Shown piece after piece: positions 1 to 7,723 of a DNA stretch of 13,526 bases. Where the stretch lies: assembly GCA_001796935.1 (NCBI GenBank), contig MGNX01000045.1, positions 1 to 13,526 of the forward strand, written 5' to 3'. Under the pieces are notes generated by a model. It ran no database searches. It was given only the letters and a program-made list of their open reading frames with translations, and had not been told where the DNA came from. Source of the DNA: Chloroflexi bacterium RBG_16_60_22. Lineage in GTDB: Bacteria; Chloroflexota; Dehalococcoidia; Dehalococcoidales; RBG-16-60-22. Every line of letters starts with the position of its first letter. The stretch's first letter is position 1. Made by a program: the position numbers and the translations under genes.

Positions 1-512
1 ACTTCAAGAAGATAAACCAGACGGTGAAGCAGCTCATGGATATCGCCCGGCGGGACATCCACGGGGAGGGCTTCCCGGCGGACGAGGCGGCCTACTACCT
101 GGAGCTCTTCGGCGACGGCGCCCTGGCGGGGCAGGTGGTGAGGTCGGAGAAGGTGCAGCTCGATGGCGAGGCCGACGTGAAAAGCATCTGCGCCCAGTTC
201 GGCGGCAAAGGGAAAATAACCATCACCAACCTCATCCTCAACGCCCTGGTGCCCATGCCGCACTTCGAGCTGACCCGCTCACCGCTGGCTTCGGAAGACC
301 CCTCCGGCGCCCTGAGAATGGAGCGGGACGTCTTCTGGTCGCCGCAGACCGGCTATAAGAAGACCCCCATCTTCAATAGAGAGCAGCTGGTGGCCGGCAA
401 CCGCGTCAACGGCCCGGCCGTCATCGAGGCCAAGGACACCACCTACGTTATACCGGAAGGGAAGTCCTATTCCATCAGCGAATATTCACACGGCGTTCTT
501 GGGGAGGTATAG
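1..512 (+). CDS. HyuA-type ATPase subunit of a ketone carboxylase (C-terminal part, cut by window start)
   Basis: The frame is open to the left edge, with complete codons from base 3 and stop TAG at 510-512, so only about the last 169 residues are present. The fragment aligns by eye with the C-terminus of the complete HyuA-type protein at 1868-4006. Both share PHFELTR, a YWxxxxGYKxT-like stretch (here FWSPQTGYKKT), a GPAVIE motif and a closing T-T-x-V-I-x-x-G segment. In this family (hydantoinase A / oxoprolinase / acetone carboxylase beta) the N-terminal half forms the ATP-binding ASKHA fold, which lies outside the window. The next gene starts 2 nt after the stop, with a GGGGAGG ribosome binding site inside this gene's end, so the two are cotranscribed. 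I infer one of two HyuA-like subunits of an acetophenone-carboxylase-type complex. A hydantoinase subunit is possible but less likely given the gamma-like neighbour. Confidence 0.85.
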   Translation, partial: FKKINQTVKQLMDIARRDIHGEGFPADEAAYYLELFGDGALAGQVVRSEKVQLDGEADVKSICAQFGGKGKITITNLILNALVPMPHFELTRSPLASEDPSGALRMERDVFWSPQTGYKKTPIFNREQLVAGNRVNGPAVIEAKDTTYVIPEGKSYSISEYSHGVLGEV

Positions 513-514
513 CG

Positions 515-868
515 ATGAAGAGAATACCCATTACCGAGACGGTGGAGATTGACCTGGACAAGGAGATGTGGTGCTGCAGCCAGTGCCACGCCGAGATACA
601 CCCGGCCCGGGAGCCCTACGTCAAGGGCTGTCTGGTCTACGAGAGGCCGGCCGCCGAAATCTACGGTCCGGCTATCCCCGTAAAGTCCAACTCCGCCTCT
701 ATTTCCTACGCCCCCCAGCCGGACTTCATGAGGGTGGTGGAGTTCTACTGCCCGGAGTGCGGCTCCCTGATGACCGTCCAGTACCTGCCGCCGGGCCACC
801 CCATTACCCTGGAAATCGAGCTGGACATCGATAAGCTCAAGAAAAAGCACGCCGGGTCGTCTAAATGA
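515..868 (+). CDS. Small zinc-binding subunit, acetone carboxylase gamma-like
   Basis: This 117-residue protein has two cysteine pairs, CSQC (C21, C24, preceded by C20) and CPEC (C79, C82). Together they look like one zinc site on a small beta-rich protein. This matches the acetone carboxylase gamma subunit family and the small subunit of acetophenone carboxylase, which are zinc-containing parts of the ATP-dependent ketone carboxylase complex. At 117 residues it is shorter than acetone carboxylase gamma subunits, which are about 165. The ATG at 515 is preceded by GGGGAGG at 501-507. The gene ends in an ATGA overlap with the next gene, so their translation is probably coupled. Its position between HyuA-type genes is the strongest argument that the complex is a carboxylase rather than a hydantoinase. 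The family call is from motif pattern and context, not a profile search. Confidence 0.8.
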   Translation: MKRIPITETVEIDLDKEMWCCSQCHAEIHPAREPYVKGCLVYERPAAEIYGPAIPVKSNSASISYAPQPDFMRVVEFYCPECGSLMTVQYLPPGHPITLEIELDIDKLKKKHAGSSK

Positions 869-1845
869 ACTCAAAAACCGCCTTCAGGAACACCTTTAAA
901 CTGCTCAACGGCGAAAGGCCCGTCTACGTACCCTTCGTTTACGGGCTGGCCGCCCGGATAAGCCAGGTGCCCCTGGAGGAGATGGTGATGGATGCCAGCT
1001 ACTATACCGGCGCGCTGGAAGAGGCCTGCGGGCTGCTCCGGTACGACGGCATCGTCACCGGCTATGATGCCACCCTGGAGGCCGAGGCCTTTGGGGCCGA
1101 GGTGGAGTGGCCGGGCGACTACGCCGCGCCGAAACTGAAGCCGGACAGCCGCCCCGGACTCAGGGAGGTGGACCCCGCGGCGAGCCCCCGCATCCCGGTG
1201 CTGCTGGAGGTCACCAAGCGCATCGGCATGTCCCGCGGCAAAGATGTCGCCGTCATCGGCGTGCTCACCGGGCCGGTCTTCCTGGCCAATCTGCTCACCG
1301 GCGGCCAGGACGGCGCCGCGATGACCGCCATCCCGCTGGCGGGAAACCTGCTCATGAAGCTGGTCAAGAGCCTCGGCGACCTGCGCGTGGACGCCGTTTT
1401 CTTCCGGGAGGACATCCCCGGCGCCGACTATCCCGGGAGGCTGGCGGCCCACCAGGCGCCCTATACCGCTGTTTATAACACCCTCTTTAACCTCGTCAGG
1501 CATTATAACGCCTTCCCGGCGGTCATCCTCAAAGACATACCGCTGGACGATATTACCGGACTGCATAAGATGATAGCCCCCGGCGGCTTTATCCTGCTGG
1601 GGCAGCGGCTCGACGATGCGGGCCTGGCCCGCGTGCGGGAGTTTTCCGCCTCGCTGAAGGCCGCCTTCGGCCTGCCGCTGCCGGTGGCCGAGCCCGACCT
1701 TTTGACGGGCCAGTATGACATCATCAGCCGGTTCATCGGCGGCCACAAGCCGACGGGGCTTTTTTACGTCAGTGACGGCGAGATTCCTGAAGATACGCCC
1801 CTGGAGACCCTTCACGACCTGGCGGCGAAAATTAACCGCGCCTGA
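865..1845 (+). CDS. Uroporphyrinogen decarboxylase-fold protein embedded in the carboxylase operon
   Basis: The 326-residue protein has the opening typical of the UroD/methyltransferase superfamily: a short helix, then NGERPVYVPF (residues 15-24), followed by an acidic segment and GYDATLEAEAFGAEVEW, which resembles the family's strand leading to 'D...EAxAFGa'. I see no H-x-C-G zinc motif of the corrinoid methyltransferases (MtaA/MtbA type), and C55 is the only cysteine I noticed, so a zinc-thiol mechanism is unlikely. It is also unlikely to be true heme-pathway HemE: the canonical N-terminal arginine motif is not seen and the context is wrong. Its start overlaps the previous stop in ATGA, and the next gene's ribosome binding site follows 11 nt after its stop, so it belongs to the carboxylase operon. 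Its mass of about 35 kDa is close to that of the fifth acetophenone carboxylase subunit (about 34 kDa), but I cannot say the two are homologous. Its role is unknown: an accessory subunit, activator or substrate-related enzyme are all open. Confidence 0.75.
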   Translation: MNSKTAFRNTFKLLNGERPVYVPFVYGLAARISQVPLEEMVMDASYYTGALEEACGLLRYDGIVTGYDATLEAEAFGAEVEWPGDYAAPKLKPDSRPGLREVDPAASPRIPVLLEVTKRIGMSRGKDVAVIGVLTGPVFLANLLTGGQDGAAMTAIPLAGNLLMKLVKSLGDLRVDAVFFREDIPGADYPGRLAAHQAPYTAVYNTLFNLVRHYNAFPAVILKDIPLDDITGLHKMIAPGGFILLGQRLDDAGLARVREFSASLKAAFGLPLPVAEPDLLTGQYDIISRFIGGHKPTGLFYVSDGEIPEDTPLETLHDLAAKINRA

Positions 1846-1867
1846 ATAGTTGCGCAGGAGGCACAGG

Positions 1868-4006
1868 ATGGGATACATCGTTAACGTTGATGTCGGCGGT
1901 ACTTTTATGGACTTCTTCGTGGCCAAGGGGGGAGACTACCTCACCACCAAGGTCCCCACCACCGCCTACGAGCTGGGGGTGGGGTTCGTCCGGGGGCTGG
2001 AGGAATGCGCCGAGAAAGACGGCAAGACGCTGGAGCAGTTCCTGGCGGAAACCGATGTCATCAAGTACTGCACCACCATCGGCACCAACATCCTCATCGA
2101 GCATACCGGGCCCAAGCTGGGGCTTATCACCACGCGCGGGTTCGAGGATACCATCTTCATCGGCCGGGGACGGCAGTGGGCCGACGGCCTCCAGCTCGCC
2201 GACGTCCAGGACGTTACCACCATCGCCAAGCCGGAGCCGCTGATTCCCCGCAAGCTCGTGGTAGGCATCCGGGAGCGCATCGACTACGCTGGCAACGTCG
2301 TCATGCCGCTGGTCAAGGAGGACGTCCTGGAGCAGCTCCGCTACCTGGTGGACAAGGGCGTGCGCGGCTTCGTCGTCAGCCTCCTGTGGTCCTTCGTCAA
2401 CCCCGTCCATGAAAGGCAGATAAGGGCCATCATCGAGGAGGAGTTCCCGGAGGTGTACCTGGGTAACATGCCCATCATCCTGTCGTCGGAGATTTCGCCC
2501 AAGGAAGGCGAGTACGTCCGGACGATGACGGCCATCGTCAATGCCTATATCCACATCGGCTTCGTGGAGCAGATATCCGCCCTGTGTTCGGACCTGCTGG
2601 ACAAGGGGTACAAGAAGCCCCTCCTCCTCTGCGATAACGTCGGGGGGTGCGCCAAGGTCGCCCGGACCAAGGCCATCGCCACCTACGGCGCCAGCCCGGT
2701 CAGCGGACTCTGCGGGGCGGCCCGCCTCTGCACCAGCGTCGGCCTGCCCAACGTCGTCTTCTGCGATACCGGTGGCACCAGCTTCGACGTCGGCCTCATC
2801 ACCGACGGCTCCATCACCCACTACGACCTCTACCCCACCGTGGACCGCTGGCGGACGCAGCTGACCGCCATCAAGATAACGTCAATCGGGGCCGGCGGCG
2901 GCTCCATCGCCTGGCTCAACCCCCTGCTGGGTAACCGCCTGGAGGTCGGCCCCTCCAGCGCCCGCTCCATGCCCGGCCCGGCCTGCTATGACCTCGGCGG
3001 GGAAAACGCCACCGTCACCGATGCCGACGTCGTGCTGGGCTACGTCAACCCGGACTACTTCAACGGCGGCAAGTTCAGGCTCAACAAGGAAAAGGCGGTC
3101 AACGCCCTGAAGGATTTGGGGAAGAAATCGGGCTGGGACGAGGTCACCACGGCCATGATGATTAAGAAGGTCATCGACGCCAGGATGGGACAGGAGATAT
3201 TCAAAGAGGTGGCCCTCAAGGGCTACGAGCCATCGGACTTCACCGTTTTCGCCGGGGGCGGCGCCGGACCGGGCCACTGCTGCGGCGTGGCCGCCGCCGG
3301 CGACATGAGTAAAATCATCGTCCCCCCGATGTCCTCCGTCGCCGGGGCCTACGGGGCCTCCACCCTGGACGTCGTCCATACCTACGAGAAGTCGCGCAAC
3401 ACGCGGCTCTTCGACTACGCCAAGGGGACCTACTTCAACGACTACGCCTGGTTCAACTCCATCGTCGAGGAGCTGCGGGAGCTGGCCATCAAGGACATCG
3501 TGCTGGAGGGGTTCAAAGAGGCGCAGGCCACTTTCCGCCTGGAACTGGAGATGAGGTACGGGATGCAGTGGCGCTATACGCCGGTAGAATCGCCCCTCCT
3601 GCTGGTGCACAGCGAGGAAGACGTTAAAGCCATCTGCGACCGCTTTACCGAGGAGTTCAGCCGGATGTACTCGCCGGAAGCGGCCTTCCCCCAGGGCGGC
3701 GTTGAGGTGGAGACCTACCGGCTCTTCGTCTACCTCAAGCTGCCGCACTTCGAGCTGACCCGCACCCGGTCCGTCGGGACGAAGTCGGCCGGGGACGCCC
3801 TCAAGGGACAGAGGGAGGCCTACTGGGAAAAGCTCGGCGGCTATAAAAATACCAGTATTTACCAGTGGGACCTGCTCAAGGGCGGCAACCTCATCGAGGG
3901 GCCGGCCGTTATAGAGTCGGACAACACCACCGTGGTCATCGAGCCGGGGTGGACCTTCTCGATGGCCCCGGAGCTCTACGGGATTATCAGCCATAACCAC
4001 CATTAG
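1868..4006 (+). CDS. HyuA-type ATPase subunit of a ketone carboxylase (acetone carboxylase beta-like)
   Basis: The 712-residue protein has full family length (acetone carboxylase beta is about 717). ASKHA nucleotide-binding motifs occur in order: DVGGTFMD at residues 8-15 (phosphate 1), a TTIGTN segment near residue 70, DTGGTSFD at 300-307 (phosphate 2), SIGAGGGS soon after, and AGGGAGPGH at 462-470 (adenosine side). The C-terminal region carries PHFELTR and GPAVIE, shared with the truncated paralogue at the window start. In acetone/acetophenone carboxylases this subunit uses ATP to activate bicarbonate and/or the ketone as phosphorylated intermediates. I chose ATG 1868 because AGGAGG at 1856-1861 is well spaced; an in-frame TTG at 1850 lies upstream of that site. 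The HyuB-type gene follows after 38 nt with its own strong ribosome binding site. Substrate specificity cannot be read from the sequence. Confidence 0.88.
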   Translation: MGYIVNVDVGGTFMDFFVAKGGDYLTTKVPTTAYELGVGFVRGLEECAEKDGKTLEQFLAETDVIKYCTTIGTNILIEHTGPKLGLITTRGFEDTIFIGRGRQWADGLQLADVQDVTTIAKPEPLIPRKLVVGIRERIDYAGNVVMPLVKEDVLEQLRYLVDKGVRGFVVSLLWSFVNPVHERQIRAIIEEEFPEVYLGNMPIILSSEISPKEGEYVRTMTAIVNAYIHIGFVEQISALCSDLLDKGYKKPLLLCDNVGGCAKVARTKAIATYGASPVSGLCGAARLCTSVGLPNVVFCDTGGTSFDVGLITDGSITHYDLYPTVDRWRTQLTAIKITSIGAGGGSIAWLNPLLGNRLEVGPSSARSMPGPACYDLGGENATVTDADVVLGYVNPDYFNGGKFRLNKEKAVNALKDLGKKSGWDEVTTAMMIKKVIDARMGQEIFKEVALKGYEPSDFTVFAGGGAGPGHCCGVAAAGDMSKIIVPPMSSVAGAYGASTLDVVHTYEKSRNTRLFDYAKGTYFNDYAWFNSIVEELRELAIKDIVLEGFKEAQATFRLELEMRYGMQWRYTPVESPLLLVHSEEDVKAICDRFTEEFSRMYSPEAAFPQGGVEVETYRLFVYLKLPHFELTRTRSVGTKSAGDALKGQREAYWEKLGGYKNTSIYQWDLLKGGNLIEGPAVIESDNTTVVIEPGWTFSMAPELYGIISHNHH

Positions 4007-4044
4007 TCACCGGCCGGACATGAATACGAAAGAGGAGGGTGGCC

Positions 4045-6132
4045 ATGCCAGGGGCAATAGATTATGAGATAGGCAAGAGACTACACCCGGAGCCTCCCAC
4101 CAGGGAAGAGCTCGATAACATGAAGGACATCGAGCCCACCTCGGCGGGCATTTTCCTCCACAAGCTCCACACCATCGCCTCGGAGGGCAACGAGACCCTG
4201 GTCAAGCTGGGCGCCAGCACCGGCTGCCGCTGGGGAGACACGGCCTGCGCCATCTATACCAGGTCCGGCGACAGCGCCGTCTGCGCCTCCGGCCTCTACT
4301 TCCACTCGGTGCTGGGCTCCACGGACGTAAAATACATCATGAAGTACTGGCTCAACGACCCCAGCGTCGGCGTCAAGCCGGGGGACGCCTTCTTCTGTAA
4401 CTCCCCCTATATCCGCGGCACCCACCCCCCGGACATGGGTATCTACGCGCCGATTTTCTACAGGGGCGAGCTACTATGCTGGATTGGCGCCGTGGTCCAC
4501 ACGGGAGAATGCGGCGCCTGCGAGCCCGGCGGCATGCCCACCGGCTCCCGCAGCATGTACGAGGAGGGCCTCCAGGTCCCGGCCCTGAAAATCGCCGAGA
4601 ACTACCGGATGAAAGAAGACGTCCTCAACTATTTCAACCACATGGTCCGCGACCCCCGCGCCCTTACCCTGGACATCAAGGCAAGGATGGCCTGCCTCAG
4701 AGTAGTCGAAAAGCGCCTGACGCCCGTCATCGAGAAGGCCTCCCCCGGGTACTTCACCGGCGTCCTCCGCTACGTCATCCAGGTCACGGGGGAGGCCGCC
4801 CGCCAGCGCATCAGCACCTGGAACGACGGCACCTACCGCTTCGTCCAGTTCATCGACACCGTCGGTATCCTGCACGCCCTCACCAAGGTGGCCGTCAAGC
4901 TGGAGAAAAAGGGAGACCACCTCTACTTCGACTATGACGGCAGCTCGCCGGAAGTGTCGGACCGCGTGGCCAACTCCCCGGGCTCCGGGGTAATCGGCGT
5001 GAACACGGTCTACCTGCTGGGCCACCTCTTCTACGATTTACCGCATAACTCCGGCATACTGGAGCCGATGTCCTTCAGGTTGCCGGACGGCAGCATCGTC
5101 AACGCCAGCCGGGAGTCCCCCAAGGCCGGCTGCGCCTATGTCCACGAGGCGGGTTCCCTGTCCGTACAGTACGTCCTGCAGAACGCGATTTACGCCACCT
5201 CCCCGGAGCGTACCGAGTGCGCCGGCAACCGCGGGTTCGATACCCTGTCTTACGGCGGCGTCAACCAGTACGGGGAGCCCTTCGCCGACGCCGGCGCCGA
5301 GATGAACGGCATCGGGTTCGGCGCGCGGAGCTACCTGGACGGGGTGGACGTGGCCGGGGCCTACTTCGCCCCGCTGACCTCCGAACCGGGCGAGGTGGAG
5401 AGCCTGGAATCGCATTTACCCTTCCTCTACCTCTACCGCGGCTTCCACCAGGACAGCTGCGGCCACGGCAAGTACCGCGGCGGGGTGGGCATGGACTACG
5501 CCGTCAAGGTCCACGCCGTCCCCAGCACCGCCCTGGGCACCTGGGGCTTCGGCTCGCTGATAACGCTCACCCAGGGCCTCTTCGGCGGCTACGGCGTCCC
5601 GGCGCTCCCCTTCCTCACGGTGAGGGGCTCCAACCTGGACAATATGCTGAGCCACACCGACCCCGCCATCCCCAGCTCCGCCCGGATGCTCTACCAGGAC
5701 CAGGCCATCCAGGGCCATTACGTCCTGAGGGGGTACCCTTGTGTCGCCGAGCCCACCAGGGAAGGCGACCTCGTGGCCGGGGGCACCGGGGGCGGCGGCG
5801 GCTACGGCGACCCCATCAACCGCGACCCCGCCCTGGTCATGAAGGACCTTCAAAATGGCGTCATCTCTCACTGGGCGGCCCGGAACGTATATAAGGTGGT
5901 TTACGACGAGAAAAGGCTGGCCGCGGACGCGGAAAAGACGAAGGCGCTCCGCGATGCCGAGAAGCAGGACCGGAAAAAGCGGGGTAAGAAGTTCGCCCGG
6001 TTCGAGAAGGAGTGGCTTCAAAAGAAGCCCAGCGACGAGGTAATCGAGTACTACGGCACGTGGCCGGAAACCAGATACGAGTCATTCTCCTATTTCGGCC
6101 AGTGGCCCGGGGTGAAAAAAGGTGATAAATAA
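4045..6132 (+). CDS. HyuB-type catalytic subunit of a ketone carboxylase (acetone carboxylase alpha-like)
   Basis: The 695-residue protein is a hydantoinase B / acetone carboxylase alpha homologue. It contains CNSPYIRGTHPPDMG, then VVHTGECG, and near the C-terminus GGTGGGGGYGDP, the glycine-rich signature of the family. H127, D130 and H152 have exactly the spacing of the metal ligands I recall in Xanthobacter acetone carboxylase alpha (H150, D153, H175), which supports a metal-centred carboxylation site. The subunit would join the activated ketone (enol-phosphate) to CO2 or carboxyphosphate in the cytoplasm. The last 80 or so residues are rich in Lys, Arg and Glu and look like a helical tail. 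ATG 4045 is preceded by GAGGAGG at 4032-4038; a GTG at 4039 is in frame but overlaps that site. The stop overlaps the next start by 11 nt. Oxoprolinase or N-methylhydantoinase activity is the alternative, less favoured because of the gamma-like subunit. Confidence 0.88.
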   Translation: MPGAIDYEIGKRLHPEPPTREELDNMKDIEPTSAGIFLHKLHTIASEGNETLVKLGASTGCRWGDTACAIYTRSGDSAVCASGLYFHSVLGSTDVKYIMKYWLNDPSVGVKPGDAFFCNSPYIRGTHPPDMGIYAPIFYRGELLCWIGAVVHTGECGACEPGGMPTGSRSMYEEGLQVPALKIAENYRMKEDVLNYFNHMVRDPRALTLDIKARMACLRVVEKRLTPVIEKASPGYFTGVLRYVIQVTGEAARQRISTWNDGTYRFVQFIDTVGILHALTKVAVKLEKKGDHLYFDYDGSSPEVSDRVANSPGSGVIGVNTVYLLGHLFYDLPHNSGILEPMSFRLPDGSIVNASRESPKAGCAYVHEAGSLSVQYVLQNAIYATSPERTECAGNRGFDTLSYGGVNQYGEPFADAGAEMNGIGFGARSYLDGVDVAGAYFAPLTSEPGEVESLESHLPFLYLYRGFHQDSCGHGKYRGGVGMDYAVKVHAVPSTALGTWGFGSLITLTQGLFGGYGVPALPFLTVRGSNLDNMLSHTDPAIPSSARMLYQDQAIQGHYVLRGYPCVAEPTREGDLVAGGTGGGGGYGDPINRDPALVMKDLQNGVISHWAARNVYKVVYDEKRLAADAEKTKALRDAEKQDRKKRGKKFARFEKEWLQKKPSDEVIEYYGTWPETRYESFSYFGQWPGVKKGDK

Positions 6133-6856
6133 AATCGTCGGCAGCGCCCGGGAGGCCCTGGCCGATGTCTTCGACGGCGCCGTGATACTCTGCGGCGGCT
6201 TCGGGTGCGTCGGCGGGATGCCGGCGACGCTTTTCCGCGCCCTCGCCGAGGTGCCGGCCAGGAACCTGACCCTGGTCGGCAATGCCCCGGTGCTCGGCGT
6301 CCGGGCCCAGAAGGCGGCCGCCCGCACCATGCAGGTGCCGGACTGGTTCGCCGACGGCGAGCTGCTGCTGAAAAACGGCCAGGTAAGCAAGCTGATTGTC
6401 TCCGTGCCGGCCATGGCCATCTACCGCCTGGAAGAGCCCTTCCCCATCGTCAAAGCCTTGCAGGCCGGGCAGGACATTGAAGTCGAGCTGGTGCCCCAGG
6501 GCACCCTAGCCGCCCGGATGAAGGCGGCCAGGGCGGGCATCCCCGCCTTCTATGCCCGCCCGGGCACCGGCACGTTCCTCCAGAAGGGGAGGGAGGTGCG
6601 GCGGTTCGACGGTAAGGACTACCTGCTCGAGGAAGCCATCCGGGCCGACTTCGGCATAATCTGGGCGCATAAGGGCGACCGCCACGGCAACCTGGTCTAC
6701 CGGGGCACCTCGCGCAGCTTCAACGCCACCGTGGCCGGGGCCGCCAGGGTCACCGTCGCCGAGGTCGACGAAATCGTCGAGCTGGGCGCCATCGACCCCG
6801 AGGCCGTGGCCACCCCCGGGATATGGGTCGACCGCATCGTCAGGAGGGCCGTATGA
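6122..6856 (+). CDS. 3-oxoacid CoA-transferase, subunit A
   Basis: The 244-residue protein starts like family I CoA-transferase A subunits: a few residues, then EALADVFDGAVILCGGFG and GGMPATL, the glycine-rich start of the CoA-binding fold. It continues with the family's LVGNAP and VELVPQGTLAARMKAARAGIPAFYARPG segments. With the B subunit it would move CoA from acetyl-CoA or succinyl-CoA onto a 3-oxoacid. The start is GTG at 6122, inside the end of the HyuB gene (11-nt overlap), with GGGGTG at about 6109-6114 as a likely ribosome binding site. The match to family N-termini supports this start over later ones. Coupling to the carboxylase genes implies that the substrate is the carboxylation product, for example acetoacetate or benzoylacetate. 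The 3-oxoacid preference is inferred from context. Confidence 0.9.
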   Translation: MINKIVGSAREALADVFDGAVILCGGFGCVGGMPATLFRALAEVPARNLTLVGNAPVLGVRAQKAAARTMQVPDWFADGELLLKNGQVSKLIVSVPAMAIYRLEEPFPIVKALQAGQDIEVELVPQGTLAARMKAARAGIPAFYARPGTGTFLQKGREVRRFDGKDYLLEEAIRADFGIIWAHKGDRHGNLVYRGTSRSFNATVAGAARVTVAEVDEIVELGAIDPEAVATPGIWVDRIVRRAV

Positions 6857-7569
6857 ACATGCCGAAACACCGGCTGGACGAGCAGACCATCGCCATGCGC
6901 GTCGCCAGAGAGTTTCAGAACGGCATGTACGTCAACCTAGGAGGCGGTATTCCCACCCTGGCCGCCAACTTCGTCGCCGAGGGCCGCGAGGTCGTCTTCC
7001 ACACGGAGAACGGCGGTCTGGGCTACGGCGGCATCGCCGCTACGGAAGAGGCGGACTGGGATATGTTCAACGCCAGCTTCCAGCCGGTGACCTACGCCCC
7101 CGGCATGAGCTTCTTCTCCCATGACGAGGCCTTCGATATGATACGTGGCGGTAAAATCGACCTCTCCGTGTTAGGGGCCATGCAGGTCTCGGAAAAGGGC
7201 GACCTCGCTAACTGGGCCATCGGCAACATGGCCGATTATAACGGCGACGTCGTCGCCTGGATACGGACCGGACGCTTTCCCCCCGGCATCGGCGGGGCTA
7301 TGGACCTGGCCGCAGCGGCCAAAAAGGTCATCGTGGCCATGAAGCATGTCACCAATAAAAACGAGCCCAAGATTGTCCGCAAATGCACCTACGAGATTAC
7401 CGCCCCGCGCTGCGTCTCCCTGATTATCACCGATATCGCCGTCATTGAGGTCACGCCGCAGGGCCTCGTCCTCAAGGAGACGGCCCCCGGCTTCACCCCG
7501 GAAGACGTCCAGGCGGAGACCGAACCAATTTTAAAAATCGACCCCGCCCTCAAGGAAATCCAGCTATAA
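6853..7569 (+). CDS. 3-oxoacid CoA-transferase, subunit B
   Basis: The 238-residue protein is the catalytic partner of the preceding subunit. HTENGGLGYG at residues 50-59 contains the conserved glutamate (E52) that forms the glutamyl-CoA thioester in family I CoA-transferases. Other family segments are NLGGGIPTLAANF near the N-terminus, LSVLGAMQVSEKGDLANW, GIGGAMDLAAAAKKVIVAMKH and the C-terminal CVSLIITDIAVIEV. I chose ATG 6853, which overlaps the subunit A stop as ATGA and is preceded by AGGAGG at 6842-6847. An in-frame ATG at 6823 would place that site inside the gene and add ten atypical residues. The gene ends the first tight block, and the 154 nt that follow hold a tandem repeat rather than a gene. 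Confidence 0.92.
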   Translation: MNMPKHRLDEQTIAMRVAREFQNGMYVNLGGGIPTLAANFVAEGREVVFHTENGGLGYGGIAATEEADWDMFNASFQPVTYAPGMSFFSHDEAFDMIRGGKIDLSVLGAMQVSEKGDLANWAIGNMADYNGDVVAWIRTGRFPPGIGGAMDLAAAAKKVIVAMKHVTNKNEPKIVRKCTYEITAPRCVSLIITDIAVIEVTPQGLVLKETAPGFTPEDVQAETEPILKIDPALKEIQL

Positions 7570-7585
7570 CCAGAGTATCCTAAAA

Positions 7586-7674
7586 TATTATTCTGAAGGA
7601 GCGCTACTAACTTGTCATTCTGAGGGAGCGCTACTATTTTGTCATTCTGAGGGAGCGCAGCGACCGAAAGAATC
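7586..7674 (+). repeat. Tandem 27-bp repeat, three copies, TGTCATTCTGAG family
   Basis: Three direct copies lie head to tail with an exact 27-nt period at 7586-7612, 7613-7639 and 7640-7666. The third copy runs on to about 7674 as CGACCGAAAGAATC. Copies 2 and 3 share TGTCATTCTGAGGGAGCGC; copy 1 is decayed (TATTATTCTGAAGGAGCGC). Copy 3 is the reverse complement, with a few changes, of the right arm of the inverted repeat at 10317-10349, so all belong to one dispersed family. It fills most of the 154-nt gap between the CoA-transferase and DUF35 genes. I see no transposase. It may be a partial, locally amplified half of a hairpin repeat. Any regulatory effect is unproven. Confidence 0.8.
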
Positions 7675-7723
7675 CCGGGGCGGAAGGGTAAAAGATGACG
7701 GAAAAACAGGCAAGGAGTACTTC

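Noticed and set aside
865..1845. HemE (heme biosynthesis uroporphyrinogen decarboxylase)
   Set aside because: The fold-level similarity lacks the conserved N-terminal arginine motif, and no other heme-synthesis gene is near.
256..3763. An identical 23-base stretch at 256-278 and 3741-3763, considered as a mobile or recombination repeat
   Set aside because: It encodes the conserved PHFELTR segment in two paralogous genes in similar codon usage, so shared ancestry or gene conversion explains it.
1832..4003. Long reverse-strand open frames opposite the HyuA-type gene (1832-2821 and 2882-4003), and similar ones opposite the thiolase (7992-9266)
   Set aside because: They mirror real + strand genes in GC-rich DNA and have low-complexity Gly/Asp/Val-rich translations with no recognisable motifs.
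1..6132. A plain hydantoinase or 5-oxoprolinase operon
   Set aside because: The cysteine-rich gamma-like subunit, the second HyuA-type subunit and the downstream CoA-transferase/thiolase genes fit a ketone carboxylase better; not excluded experimentally.
7586..7674. A short CRISPR-like array
   Set aside because: The copies are contiguous with no unique spacers, and the unit matches a dispersed hairpin repeat elsewhere in the window.
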